DNA from: Ramlibacter sp.
GTDB taxonomy: Bacteria; Pseudomonadota; Gammaproteobacteria; Burkholderiales; Burkholderiaceae_C
Length of the DNA stretch: 28,161 bases
Assembly: GCA_028292185.1 (NCBI GenBank)
Contig: JAQGMT010000003.1
Location: 1-28,161 of the forward strand
Direction: 5' to 3'
The notes below the pieces were generated by a model. It did no database searches. It had not been told where the DNA came from and saw only the letters and a program-made list of their open reading frames with translations. This document shows, one piece after another, positions 7,680 to 15,007 of this stretch. Positions within the stretch are counted from its first letter, which is position 1. Each line of letters begins with the position of its first letter. Made by a program: the position numbers and the translations under genes.

Positions 7680-8209
7680 CGGCCGATACACTTCATCCGC
7701 CGTCAAGCCCGCCCACGCGCCGGCCGACGCTGCGTTTCATGCTTTCGCATCCGGCGCACTGGATCGCGCTGGGCTTCGGCTCCGGCCTGGCTCCGGTGGC
7801 GCCCGGCACGGCCGGGACGCTGTGGGCGTGGCTGGCCTACCTGGTGCTGCAGCGCTGGCTTGATCCGTTGATGATCGGCGCGCTGATTGCGGCCTCTTTC
7901 GTCATCGGCTGGTGGGCCTGCACCGTAACGGCCGCGCACATGCGCGTCACGGATCCGGGCAGCATCGTGTGGGACGAGGTGATCGCCTTCTGGATCGTGC
8001 TGTGGCTGGTGATGCCCGCGGGATTCTGGGGGCAGTGCTTCGCGTTCGTGCTGTTCCGGCTGTTCGACGCCATCAAGCCGGGCCCGGTAGCATGGGCGGA
8101 CGGCCTGTTCCACGGATTCGGGTGGCGCGGCGGGTTCGGCATCATCTTGGACGACCTCGTGGCGGCCTTTTGCACGCTGCTGGTCATTTCGGCTTGGAGG
8201 TTGTGGTGA
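7676..8209 (+). CDS. pgpA: Phosphatidylglycerophosphatase A
   Basis: Inner-membrane lipid phosphatase that converts phosphatidylglycerol phosphate to phosphatidylglycerol. 177 residues. Seen: HPAHWIALGFGSGLAPVAPGTAGTLWAW at 24-51, several hydrophobic helices, the DPGSIVWDEVIAFWIVLWL active-site segment, LFRLFDAIKPGPVAWADGLFHGFG, and ILDDLVAAFCTLL. These are the PgpA-family landmarks. The ATG overlaps the nuclease stop in an ATGA arrangement; longer in-frame starts lie inside the nuclease gene and are not needed. Its stop overlaps the GTG start of pncC (GTGA). The thiL-pgpA-pncC order is common in proteobacteria. Confidence 0.97.
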   Translation: MTADTLHPPSSPPTRRPTLRFMLSHPAHWIALGFGSGLAPVAPGTAGTLWAWLAYLVLQRWLDPLMIGALIAASFVIGWWACTVTAAHMRVTDPGSIVWDEVIAFWIVLWLVMPAGFWGQCFAFVLFRLFDAIKPGPVAWADGLFHGFGWRGGFGIILDDLVAAFCTLLVISAWRLW

Positions 8210-8685
8210 CGAAGGCAGAACAGTTGGCGGCTGCGCTCCGCGACAAAGGCTGGATGCTGGCCACCGCGGAAAGCTGCACCGGAGGCATGATCGCCGCGGC
8301 CTGCACCGACCTGGCCGGCTCGAGCGAATGGTTCGAGCGCGGCTTCATCACTTATTCCAACGAGGCGAAGACCGAATTGCTGGACGTGGCCGCGGAGCTG
8401 ATCGATGCCAACGGCGCGGTGAGCGAGGTGGTCGCGCGCGCGATGGCCTTCGGCGCGGTGCGTCACTCTCGCGCCCGCGTCAGCGTGGCGGTGACCGGCG
8501 TCGCCGGGCCCAGCGGCGGCAGCAAGGATAAGCCGGTGGGCACGGTGTGGTTCGGCTTCATGGTGGACGGCCGCCTCACCAGCGAAACGCAGCGCTTCGA
8601 GGGCGATCGCGCCGCGGTGCGGCGCGCGACCGTGGACCAGGCGTTCGACGGCCTTCTGTTGCGGCTGGCTGAGGCAGGACACTAG
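8206..8685 (+). CDS. pncC: Nicotinamide-nucleotide amidohydrolase (CinA C-terminal type)
   Basis: Hydrolyses nicotinamide mononucleotide to nicotinate mononucleotide and ammonia in pyridine-nucleotide recycling. 159 residues, the CinA C-terminal domain alone, without the N-terminal MoCF-like domain of full CinA. Seen: ATAESCTGGMIAAACTDLAGSS (catalytic Ser region), ITYSNEAKTELLDV, VTGVAGPSGGSKDKPVGTVWFG. GTG at 8206 is chosen because GGAGG at 8196-8200 is ideally spaced and it overlaps the pgpA stop by four bases. The next gene starts two bases after its TAG. Confidence 0.96.
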   Translation: MTKAEQLAAALRDKGWMLATAESCTGGMIAAACTDLAGSSEWFERGFITYSNEAKTELLDVAAELIDANGAVSEVVARAMAFGAVRHSRARVSVAVTGVAGPSGGSKDKPVGTVWFGFMVDGRLTSETQRFEGDRAAVRRATVDQAFDGLLLRLAEAGH

Positions 8686-8687
8686 CG

Positions 8688-9179
8688 ATGCACCCCAACC
8701 AGCAGACCATCGAGGACTTTTATTCAGCGTTCGCGCGGCTGGACTTTGTCGCCATGGCGGCCTGTTACGCGCAGGATGCTGCGTTCGACGATGAAGTCTT
8801 CTCGCTGCGCGGCAAGAGCGAGGTGGCGGGCATGTGGCGGATGCTGTGCGAAGCGACGCGGGCCCATGGCGCCGATGTGTGGAAGCTGACGTACCGGGAC
8901 GTGCAGGCCGATGACACGGCCGGGCGTGCGCATTGGGATGCCCACTACCGTTTCAGCGCCACCGGCCGGCTGGTGGACAACAGCATCGACGCGCGTTTCG
9001 AGTTCGACGCCACCGGCCGCATCTTGCGGCATAGCGATCGCTTCAACTTCTGGCACTGGTCGCGCCAGGCGCTCGGCCCGCCCGCCGTGTTGCTGGGATG
9101 GACCCCGATGCTTCGCCACAAGGTGCAGGCCGGCGCTGCCGCCAACTTGCGCAAATTCCTCGCCGGAGCTCCGGCATGA
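8688..9179 (+). CDS. Nuclear transport factor 2-like (SnoaL-type) protein
   Basis: 163-residue protein of the NTF2-like fold, a cone-shaped domain used for small-molecule binding or catalysis. Seen: the N-terminal helix and loop NQQTIEDFYSAFARLDFVAMAACYAQDAAFDDEVF, then KSEVAGMWRMLCEA, the beta strands with GRAHWDAHYRFSATGRLVDN, and a C-terminal LRHSDRFNFWHWSRQALG that is characteristic of this subgroup. The last ~35 residues are a short extension. No catalytic residues can be assigned with confidence and the substrate is unknown. It starts two bases after pncC and its stop overlaps a 10-codon reading frame. Confidence 0.85.
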   Translation: MHPNQQTIEDFYSAFARLDFVAMAACYAQDAAFDDEVFSLRGKSEVAGMWRMLCEATRAHGADVWKLTYRDVQADDTAGRAHWDAHYRFSATGRLVDNSIDARFEFDATGRILRHSDRFNFWHWSRQALGPPAVLLGWTPMLRHKVQAGAAANLRKFLAGAPA

Positions 9180-9208
9180 ACCAACGCAAATTCGTCCGGC
9201 TGCCCTGA
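9176..9208 (+). other. Ten-codon overlapping reading frame before the oxidoreductase gene
   Basis: An ATG overlapping the NTF2-like stop (ATGA) opens a frame encoding MNQRKFVRLP, ending six bases before the next ATG. No ribosome site stands out beyond normal coupling. It could be a coupling or leader peptide, or chance. Evidence is positional only. Confidence 0.2.
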
Positions 9209-9214
9209 CTCACC

Positions 9215-10849
9215 ATGCTGCGCTCGTTCCTTTTCCGCTATCCCGTGCGCTACAGCATCCTGGTGCTGTGCGCTATCGGCCTGGTACTCAGCATCGCGAG
9301 CTTGCTTGCACAGCGGACCGGGCTCTTGCCCGCCCTTATATTCGGGGCGCTGGTGTTGCTGGGCCTGCGCGACCTGCGGCAGTCGCGCCACGCCGTGCTG
9401 CGCAACTATCCGGTGATCGGTCACCTGCGCTTCCTGTTCGAGTACGTGCGCCCGGAGATACGCCAGTATTTCATCGAGAGCGACGCCGAAGCCGAGCCCT
9501 TCTCGCGCGCCCAGCGTTCGCTGGTGTACCAGCGCTCCAAGGGAGAGCCGGACAACCGCCCCTTCGGCACGCAGCTGGACGTCACGCGCCAAGGCTACGA
9601 GTGGATCAACCACTCGCTGTTTCCGACGGTGCTCGCCTCGTCCGACTTTCGCATCACCATCGGCCCGAGCACTGCGCAACCTTACGAATGCAGCATCTTC
9701 AACATCTCGGCGATGAGTTTTGGCGCGCTCTCCGGCAATGCGATCCTCGCCTTGAACCGCGGCGCCAAGCTGGGCGGGTTCGCGCACGACACGGGCGAGG
9801 GCTCGATCTCGTCCTATCACCGGGTCCATGGCGGCGACCTGATCTGGGAAATCGGCTCGGGCTACTTCGGCTGCCGTGACGACCAGGGCCGCTTCAGCGA
9901 GGCGCGCTTCATGGAGAACGCGCGGCAGCCGCAAGTGAAGATGATCGAGATCAAGCTGAGCCAGGGCGCCAAGCCGGGACACGGCGGGATCCTGCCGGCG
10001 GCCAAGGTGACCCCGGAAATTGCCCTGGCGCGCGGAGTGCCCATCGGCATCGACTGCGTCTCGCCGTCGGCCCACAGTGAGTTCAGCACGCCGCTGGAGA
10101 TGATGGCGTTCATCACGCGCCTGCGCGAACTGTCGGGCGGCAAGCCGGTCGGCTTCAAGCTGTGCATCGGCCACCCCTGGGAGTGGTTCGGCATCGTGAA
10201 AGCGATGCTGCAGACCGGCGTCACGCCGGATTTCATTGTCGTGGACGGCGCCGAAGGCGGCACCGGTGCGGCGCCCGTGGAATTCAGCGACCATGTGGGC
10301 GCGCCGCTGCAGGAAGGCCTGCTGCTGGTGCACAACACCTTGGTCGGCACGGGCTTGCGCGATCGCATCCGGCTGGGCTGCGCGGGCAAGGTGATCACCG
10401 CGTTCGACATCGCGCGGATGATGGCCCTGGGGGCCGACTGGTGCAACTCGGGACGCGGCTTCATGATGGCGCTGGGTTGCATCCAGGCGCAGACCTGCCA
10501 CACCGGCAACTGCCCCACGGGCGTCACCACGCAAGACTCGCTGCGCCAGCGGGCGCTGGCGGTGCCCGACAAGGCGCAGCGCGTGTACAACCTGCATCGC
10601 AGCACGCTGCTGGCCTTGAAGGAACTGGTGCAAGCCGCCGGCTTGAAACATCCCCAGGAAATCACCGCGCACCACATCGTGCGGCGCCTGACCGACACCG
10701 ACGTGCGGCAGCTGGCCGGGCTGCTGATGCGGGTGGAACCGGGCGTGCTGCTCTCGGGGGACCTCAGCGCGCAGCACAACGTCTTCAAGCTGTACTGGCC
10801 GATGGCTCGCGCCGAGCACTTTACGGCGAAGGTGAACGCAACGGCTTGA
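9215..10849 (+). CDS. Membrane-anchored FMN-binding glutamate-synthase-family oxidoreductase
   Basis: 544 residues with the central and FMN-binding (GltB C-terminal-like) domain of glutamate synthase, but without the N-terminal glutaminase domain and its catalytic Cys, so it cannot be a complete GOGAT. Seen: one or two N-terminal membrane helices (about 10-60), then ISAMSFGALSGNAILALNRGAKLGGFAHDTGEGSIS, SQGAKPGHGGILPA, FIVVDGAEGGTGAAPVEF (FMN phosphate site), GLRDRIRLGCAGKVITAFDIA, and three cysteines C422, C428 and C433 in GCIQAQTCHTGNCPTGV that match the 3Fe-4S ligands of GltB. The electron partner and substrate are unknown. It is the last gene of the plus-strand run, ten bases from the convergent PIN gene. 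Confidence 0.92.
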   Translation: MLRSFLFRYPVRYSILVLCAIGLVLSIASLLAQRTGLLPALIFGALVLLGLRDLRQSRHAVLRNYPVIGHLRFLFEYVRPEIRQYFIESDAEAEPFSRAQRSLVYQRSKGEPDNRPFGTQLDVTRQGYEWINHSLFPTVLASSDFRITIGPSTAQPYECSIFNISAMSFGALSGNAILALNRGAKLGGFAHDTGEGSISSYHRVHGGDLIWEIGSGYFGCRDDQGRFSEARFMENARQPQVKMIEIKLSQGAKPGHGGILPAAKVTPEIALARGVPIGIDCVSPSAHSEFSTPLEMMAFITRLRELSGGKPVGFKLCIGHPWEWFGIVKAMLQTGVTPDFIVVDGAEGGTGAAPVEFSDHVGAPLQEGLLLVHNTLVGTGLRDRIRLGCAGKVITAFDIARMMALGADWCNSGRGFMMALGCIQAQTCHTGNCPTGVTTQDSLRQRALAVPDKAQRVYNLHRSTLLALKELVQAAGLKHPQEITAHHIVRRLTDTDVRQLAGLLMRVEPGVLLSGDLSAQHNVFKLYWPMARAEHFTAKVNATA

Positions 10850-10859
10850 GCGCCGGGTA

Positions 10860-11315
10860 TCAGCCGACCGTCATCGCGGTGGCCGCGTTGACGTCGAGCG
10901 CGGCCAGCCGCTTCTTCAGCGAGAGCACGGCCGCATCCTTGCTCAGGAGCAGGCAGCGGTGCTGAACGGCCAGGTCGATGAATTTCTGGTCGTCCGGGTC
11001 GCTGCAGGTCAACGCGGCACGAAGGGCCGGCTCGACGAGCGTCACGTGCCGGTCAAAGGCGTCGAGCACGCGAAAAGCCAGAAGTCCGCGCGCATGCAGG
11101 CGTGCCGCGATGTGCTCGTACGCGAGCACGCGCTCGAGTTCATCGCGCATGGCGGGTGTGGCGATCCACTGCAGCACGCCGCGTTCGAGCTGGGCCGCCA
11201 GCGGCTGGGCGGACGGATCATCGAACACCAAGAGGTCGAGCGCGACGTTCGTGTCGACGACGACGCAATGCCCGTCAGCAGCGGTGCCGGCCTGCGTCGG
11301 GGCCAAGCCGCTCAT
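10860..11315 (-). CDS. PIN-domain RNase, COG1569/TIGR00305-like, without antitoxin
   Basis: 151-residue PIN-domain protein, predicted metal-dependent endoribonuclease. Seen: D21 in VVVDTNVALDLLVF, E59 in MRDELERVLAYE, the D106-D109 cluster in CSDPDDQKFIDLA, and D127 in LLLSKDAAVL, so the acidic metal site looks complete. The family is annotated as a toxin component in databases, but no antitoxin-like small gene is present on either side. The ATG overlaps the stop of the upstream RNA methyltransferase gene (ATGA at 11312-11315), so it is translated from the rpoN-methyltransferase transcript. Longer in-frame starts inside the methyltransferase are unnecessary. A housekeeping RNA-processing role is as plausible as a toxin role. 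Confidence 0.88.
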   Translation of the reverse strand: MSGLAPTQAGTAADGHCVVVDTNVALDLLVFDDPSAQPLAAQLERGVLQWIATPAMRDELERVLAYEHIAARLHARGLLAFRVLDAFDRHVTLVEPALRAALTCSDPDDQKFIDLAVQHRCLLLSKDAAVLSLKKRLAALDVNAATAMTVG

Positions 11316-12538
11316 GCGCCCGAATTGGAGTCTGACCCCGATTTCCTGGCGGAGCCGCGCACCATGTCGAAGCGGAACAGCCGGCATTCGATCGGGCCGT
11401 TCCACATCGGCACCCGGCGCGATTCCTTCAGCCTCATGCGCGAGGGCAGCTTCAGGTCGGGGGTCAAGACCCACGCTGTCCACCCGGGGTAGCTCTTTTT
11501 CCAGTGCGCGGCGAGCTGGTTGAAGAAGTCGCCGCCATCCTCCGTTTCCGCCCGTTCGCGCCCGCCTTGACTGCGGCCCGCGACGCCGGCGGTTTCGATG
11601 CGCTCGCCATACGGTGGGTTGACCAGCATCACGCCGGGCGCGTCACTGGGCGGCATGCGCTGCAAGGCGTCGCCGCCGCGCAATTGCACGACATCGGCAA
11701 CGCCGGCACGGGCGGCGTTGCGGGCCGCGAAGTCGACCATCCGAAAGGCCACGTCGCTGCCAAACACCGGCGCGGTCGGCGCGTGCTGCTGCGACCTGGC
11801 CTCTTCCCATAGCGGTTGCCACACGTGGGCCTGATAAGGCAGCAGCTTCTCGAAACCGAATCGCCGCAACTGGCCGGGCGCGATATTGCACGCCACCTGC
11901 GCGGCTTCGATGGCAATGGTGCCGCTGCCGCAACAAGGGTCGTACAGCGGCATCACGCCATCCCAGCCGCTGGCCGCGATCATGGCGGCGGCCAGCGTTT
12001 CCTTCAGCGGCGCCTCGCCTTTGTCCTCGCGCCAGCCGCGCTTGAACAGCGGCTCGCCCGAGGTGTCGATGTACAGCGTGAGGTCTTCGCTGGTGAGGTG
12101 GGCGTAGATGCGCACGTCGGGCGATTGCGTGTCGACGTCGGGCCGCACGCCGCCCTTGCTCCGAAACCGGTCGGCCACGGCGTCCTTGATTTTCAGCCCG
12201 GCGAAGTTCAGGCTTTTCAACGGGCTGTGTTGCGCGGTGACTTCGACCTTGAAACTTTCGCGCGGCGTGAACCAGATTTCCCACGCCACCTGGCTGGCGG
12301 CTGCGTAGAGATCATCTTCACTGCTGTACGGCGTATGCGAAAGCTGAACCAGTACGCGCTGCGCGAGCCGGCTGTGCAGGTTCAGCCGCATCGCCTCTCG
12401 CCATGACGCCCGCAACGTCACACCGCCGCGTCCGGTCAGGAGGTCGTCGCCGGCCAGGCCGGTGAGGCGATGCACCTCGTCCGCCAGGAAGCCCTCGACG
12501 CCGGCGGCGCAGGGCAGGAAGAGTTGCAAGGCGTTCAT
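11312..12538 (-). CDS. THUMP-domain class I SAM-dependent RNA methyltransferase (RlmL/YpsC-like)
   Basis: 408 residues. The N-terminal ferredoxin-like/THUMP region covers about 1-155 (LQLFLPCAAGVEGFLADEV, then YAHLTSEDLTLYIDTSGEPLFKRG). The Rossmann methyltransferase domain follows: SAM-binding LYDPCCGSGTIAIEA (198-211), VFGSDVAFRMVDFAARNAARAG, and the N2-guanine catalytic motif NPPY at 307-310 in LVNPPYGERI. This matches the N-terminal half of RlmL (23S rRNA m2G2445) and the stand-alone YpsC family; the second RlmK half is absent. The likely substrate is rRNA guanine, but the position is not proven. It starts five bases after rpoN with no good ribosome site, and its stop overlaps the PIN gene. 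Confidence 0.92.
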   Translation of the reverse strand: MNALQLFLPCAAGVEGFLADEVHRLTGLAGDDLLTGRGGVTLRASWREAMRLNLHSRLAQRVLVQLSHTPYSSEDDLYAAASQVAWEIWFTPRESFKVEVTAQHSPLKSLNFAGLKIKDAVADRFRSKGGVRPDVDTQSPDVRIYAHLTSEDLTLYIDTSGEPLFKRGWREDKGEAPLKETLAAAMIAASGWDGVMPLYDPCCGSGTIAIEAAQVACNIAPGQLRRFGFEKLLPYQAHVWQPLWEEARSQQHAPTAPVFGSDVAFRMVDFAARNAARAGVADVVQLRGGDALQRMPPSDAPGVMLVNPPYGERIETAGVAGRSQGGRERAETEDGGDFFNQLAAHWKKSYPGWTAWVLTPDLKLPSRMRLKESRRVPMWNGPIECRLFRFDMVRGSARKSGSDSNSGA

Positions 12539-12543
12539 GATTG

Positions 12544-14100
12544 CTATAGTGACTTGCGCAGATTCGCCGGTGCGATACGCAAGGCGTCGCGGTATTTCGC
12601 AACGGTGCGGCGGGCGCACTCGATCCCCTGCTCTTTCAGCATCTCGGATATCTGGCTGTCGGACAAGGGCTTCTTCAGGTTCTCGGAAGCGACGAACTGC
12701 TTGATCAAGGCGCGCACCGCGGTGCTCGAAGCATTGCCGCCGGTCTCGGTGCCCAGCGCGGAACCGAAGAAATACTTCAGCTCGAAAGTGCCGAAGGGCG
12801 TCGCCATGTACTTCGCGGTGGTCACGCGGCTGATGGTGGACTCGTGCAGGCCGAGTTCGTCCGCGATCTCGCGCAGCACCAGGGGGCGCATCGCGAGTTC
12901 GCCATGCACGAAGAAACTTTTCTGGCGCTCCACGATGGCATTGGACACCCGCAAGATGGTGTCGAAGCGCTGCTGAATGTTCTTGATGAACCATCGGGCT
13001 TCCTGCAGCCGCTGCTGCAGCGCTTGGTGGCCCTCGCCCCGGTGGGCCTTGAGCGCGCCCGCGTAGATGTCGTGCACGCGCAGCCTGGGCATCACATCCG
13101 GGTTGAGCTGCACCCGGAAGCGCGATTGCGCGCCGCGCCCGGCCTTGGTGACCAGCACATCGGGCACCACGATGTTGCGCTCGACATCGACGAAGCGGCG
13201 CCCGGGCTTGGGCTCCAGGCGGGTGATGAGCCCCATCGCCGCGCGCACCTGCGCGTCAGGGTCGCCGCACAGCTGCGCCAGCCGCTTCACATCGCGGCGC
13301 GCCAACAGCTCCATCGGCTGCTCGCAAATGCGCAGCGCCGTGGCGCAGGCAGGGTGCGGCTGCCCTTCACGGTGCATGGCCTGCAGTTGCAGGCGCAGGC
13401 ACTCGCCCAAATTGCGCGCGCCCACCCCGACCGGCTCGAGGTGCTGCAGCAAGCGCAGCGCCACCGTAAACCGGTGCACGAGCTCTTCCTGCTGCTCGAG
13501 GTCGTCGGGCGCCAGCCCGGCCGCCAGGGATTCGAACGAATCCTCCAGGTAGCCGTCGTCGTTGAGCGACTCGATGAGGAAACGCAGCACATGACAGTCT
13601 TCTTCACTGAGGCGCAGGCTCAACGCCTGGCGATGAAGATGCGACTGCAGCGACTCCTGGCCGCGGGCCAGGTCGCTGGGCTCCATCTGGTCGTCGGCGG
13701 CGAGGTTGTTCTTGCGTGGGGTTGCGTCGCCGCCCCATTCGTTGTCGTCGGGAACGACTTCGGTGCTGCCGTCGCCTTCCCAGCCGGGGACCTCCGCTTC
13801 GACGGCGCCGGCCGCCTCCGGCTCAGTGGCGACCACCCGCGAGTCGTCCCGCGGCGGCGTGAACTCGGCGAATTCGGTTTCGCGATCCTCCTCCGGCACC
13901 GGCGCGTCGGCCTGCGCGATGCCAAACTCCTCGCGCGGCGCCTCGTCCTGATTCACCTCGAGAAACGGATTCTCGTCGAGCATCTGCTCGACCTCTTGCG
14001 CCAGTTCGAGCGTGGACAGTTGCAGCAGCCGGATCGACTGCTGCAACTGCGGGGTCAGCGCCAAATGCTGGGAGACCCGAAGGGACAGGCCCTGCTTCAT
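12544..14100 (-). CDS. rpoN: RNA polymerase sigma-54 factor
   Basis: 518-residue alternative sigma factor for -24/-12 promoters, which needs an AAA+ activator. Seen: region I with its Gln/Leu-rich start (MKQGLSLRVSQHLALTPQLQQSIRLLQ), a long acidic, low-complexity region II at about 50-140, the core-binding domain, the helix-turn-helix region (LREIADELGLHESTISRV), and the RpoN box ARRTVAKYR at 496-504. Region II is acidic, as in other proteobacteria. It follows lptB at a distance of 118 bases that contain a REP-like hairpin element, rather than the near-overlap expected from tight coupling. The ribosome-hibernation factor gene often seen after rpoN is not here; an RNA methyltransferase and a PIN nuclease follow instead. 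Confidence 0.98.
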   Translation of the reverse strand: MKQGLSLRVSQHLALTPQLQQSIRLLQLSTLELAQEVEQMLDENPFLEVNQDEAPREEFGIAQADAPVPEEDRETEFAEFTPPRDDSRVVATEPEAAGAVEAEVPGWEGDGSTEVVPDDNEWGGDATPRKNNLAADDQMEPSDLARGQESLQSHLHRQALSLRLSEEDCHVLRFLIESLNDDGYLEDSFESLAAGLAPDDLEQQEELVHRFTVALRLLQHLEPVGVGARNLGECLRLQLQAMHREGQPHPACATALRICEQPMELLARRDVKRLAQLCGDPDAQVRAAMGLITRLEPKPGRRFVDVERNIVVPDVLVTKAGRGAQSRFRVQLNPDVMPRLRVHDIYAGALKAHRGEGHQALQQRLQEARWFIKNIQQRFDTILRVSNAIVERQKSFFVHGELAMRPLVLREIADELGLHESTISRVTTAKYMATPFGTFELKYFFGSALGTETGGNASSTAVRALIKQFVASENLKKPLSDSQISEMLKEQGIECARRTVAKYRDALRIAPANLRKSL

Positions 14101-14141
14101 CGTCCGAATCCAGGAATCAAAGCGACGACTTGAGCGCCGCC

Positions 14142-14211
14142 GGGCCGCCCCAAGGTGCGAGGGCCCCCTGGGGGGGCAGTGCAGCCGCCTTGGCGGCAAA
14201 CTTGGGGGCCC
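14142..14211. repeat. REP/BIME-like intergenic hairpin element
   Basis: GC-rich 70-base element between lptB and rpoN. It has an outer arm pair CCCCAAG (14148-14154) with CTTGGGG (14201-14207), extended by GGGCC and GGCCC-like flanks with a bulge. Two inner hairpins follow: GCCCCC (14163-14168) with GGGGGC (14172-14177), and GCCGCC-TT-GGCGGC (14184-14197). The nested cruciform resembles dispersed intergenic repeats I recall from Comamonadaceae genomes. Only one copy is seen here. It could weaken or end lptAB transcription before rpoN. Confidence 0.7.
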
Positions 14212-14218
14212 ACATACA

Positions 14219-15007
14219 TCACATCCGGAAGTGTTCGCCGAGATAGACCCTGCGCACGTCGGCGTTGTTCACGATCTCGGACGGGGTGCCCTGCGCGAGC
14301 ACATTGCCGTCGCTGATGATGTAGGCGTGGTCGCAGATGCCCAGCGTCTCGCGCACGTTGTGGTCGGTGATGAGCACGCCGATGCCGCGCGATTTCAGGA
14401 AGCCGATGATGCGCTGGATCTCGATCACGGCAATCGGGTCGATGCCGGCGAAGGGTTCGTCCAGCAGGATGAAGCGCGGCTGCGTGGCCAGCGCGCGCGC
14501 GATTTCCACCCGGCGCCGTTCGCCGCCCGACAAGGCCAGGGCCGGCGAGTCGCGCAAATGATCGACGCGCAAGTCCTGCAGCAAGGCCGTGAGGCGCTTC
14601 TCGATCTCCTGCGCCGCCAGCGGCCGCCCGCCCTCGTCGCGCTGCAGCTCCAGCACCGCGCGCACGTTGTCTTCGACGTTGAGCTTGCGGAAGATAGACG
14701 CTTCCTGCGGAAGGTAGGACAGCCCCAGGCGCGAGCGCCGATGAATCGGCATGTGTTCGACCGAATCCCCGTCGATCGACATCTCGCCCGCGTCGGCGCG
14801 CACCAGGCCGACGATCATGTAGAAGGAGGTGGTCTTGCCCGCGCCGTTCGGGCCGAGCAGGCCGACCACCTCGCCCTTGGCGACGTCAAGCGAGACATCC
14901 TTGACCACCGTGCGGTTGCCGTAGGTCTTCTTCAGATGGCGCGCCTGCAGGCGACTGGTCGCGGTGGCCGGCGCGCTGGTGCGCTCGGCCGCGAGCGACT
15001 GGCTCAC
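14219..15007 (-). CDS. lptB: LPS export ABC transporter ATP-binding protein
   Basis: Cytoplasmic ATPase of the LptB2FG complex that extracts lipopolysaccharide from the inner membrane. 262 residues, about 20 longer at the N-terminus than E. coli LptB. Seen: Walker A GPNGAGKT (52-59), Q-loop YLPQEASIFRKL, signature LSGGERRRVEIARAL, Walker B FILLDEPFAGIDP, and the switch His in VLITDHNVRETLGICD. The start is GTG at 15005-15007, overlapping the lptA stop (GTGA). The first 18 residues are Ser/Ala/Thr-rich and may be a lineage-specific tail. The gene order with lptA and rpoN is typical. Confidence 0.98.
   Translation of the reverse strand: MSQSLAAERTSAPATATSRLQARHLKKTYGNRTVVKDVSLDVAKGEVVGLLGPNGAGKTTSFYMIVGLVRADAGEMSIDGDSVEHMPIHRRSRLGLSYLPQEASIFRKLNVEDNVRAVLELQRDEGGRPLAAQEIEKRLTALLQDLRVDHLRDSPALALSGGERRRVEIARALATQPRFILLDEPFAGIDPIAVIEIQRIIGFLKSRGIGVLITDHNVRETLGICDHAYIISDGNVLAQGTPSEIVNNADVRRVYLGEHFRM

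Noticed and set aside
8945..10819. A 624-codon open frame antisense to the glutamate-synthase-like gene
   Set aside because: It mirrors a strongly conserved gene, has no family-like motifs and is His/Arg/Gln-rich, as expected for antisense frames in GC-rich DNA.
10842..10866. CGGCT/AGCCG repeat between the convergent oxidoreductase and PIN genes as a bidirectional terminator
   Set aside because: Five-base arms, a 15-base loop and no T-runs; it overlaps both coding ends and could be chance.
10860..11315. A complete type II toxin-antitoxin locus
   Set aside because: Only the PIN part is present; neither side has a small antitoxin-like gene, so the toxin label is not supported.
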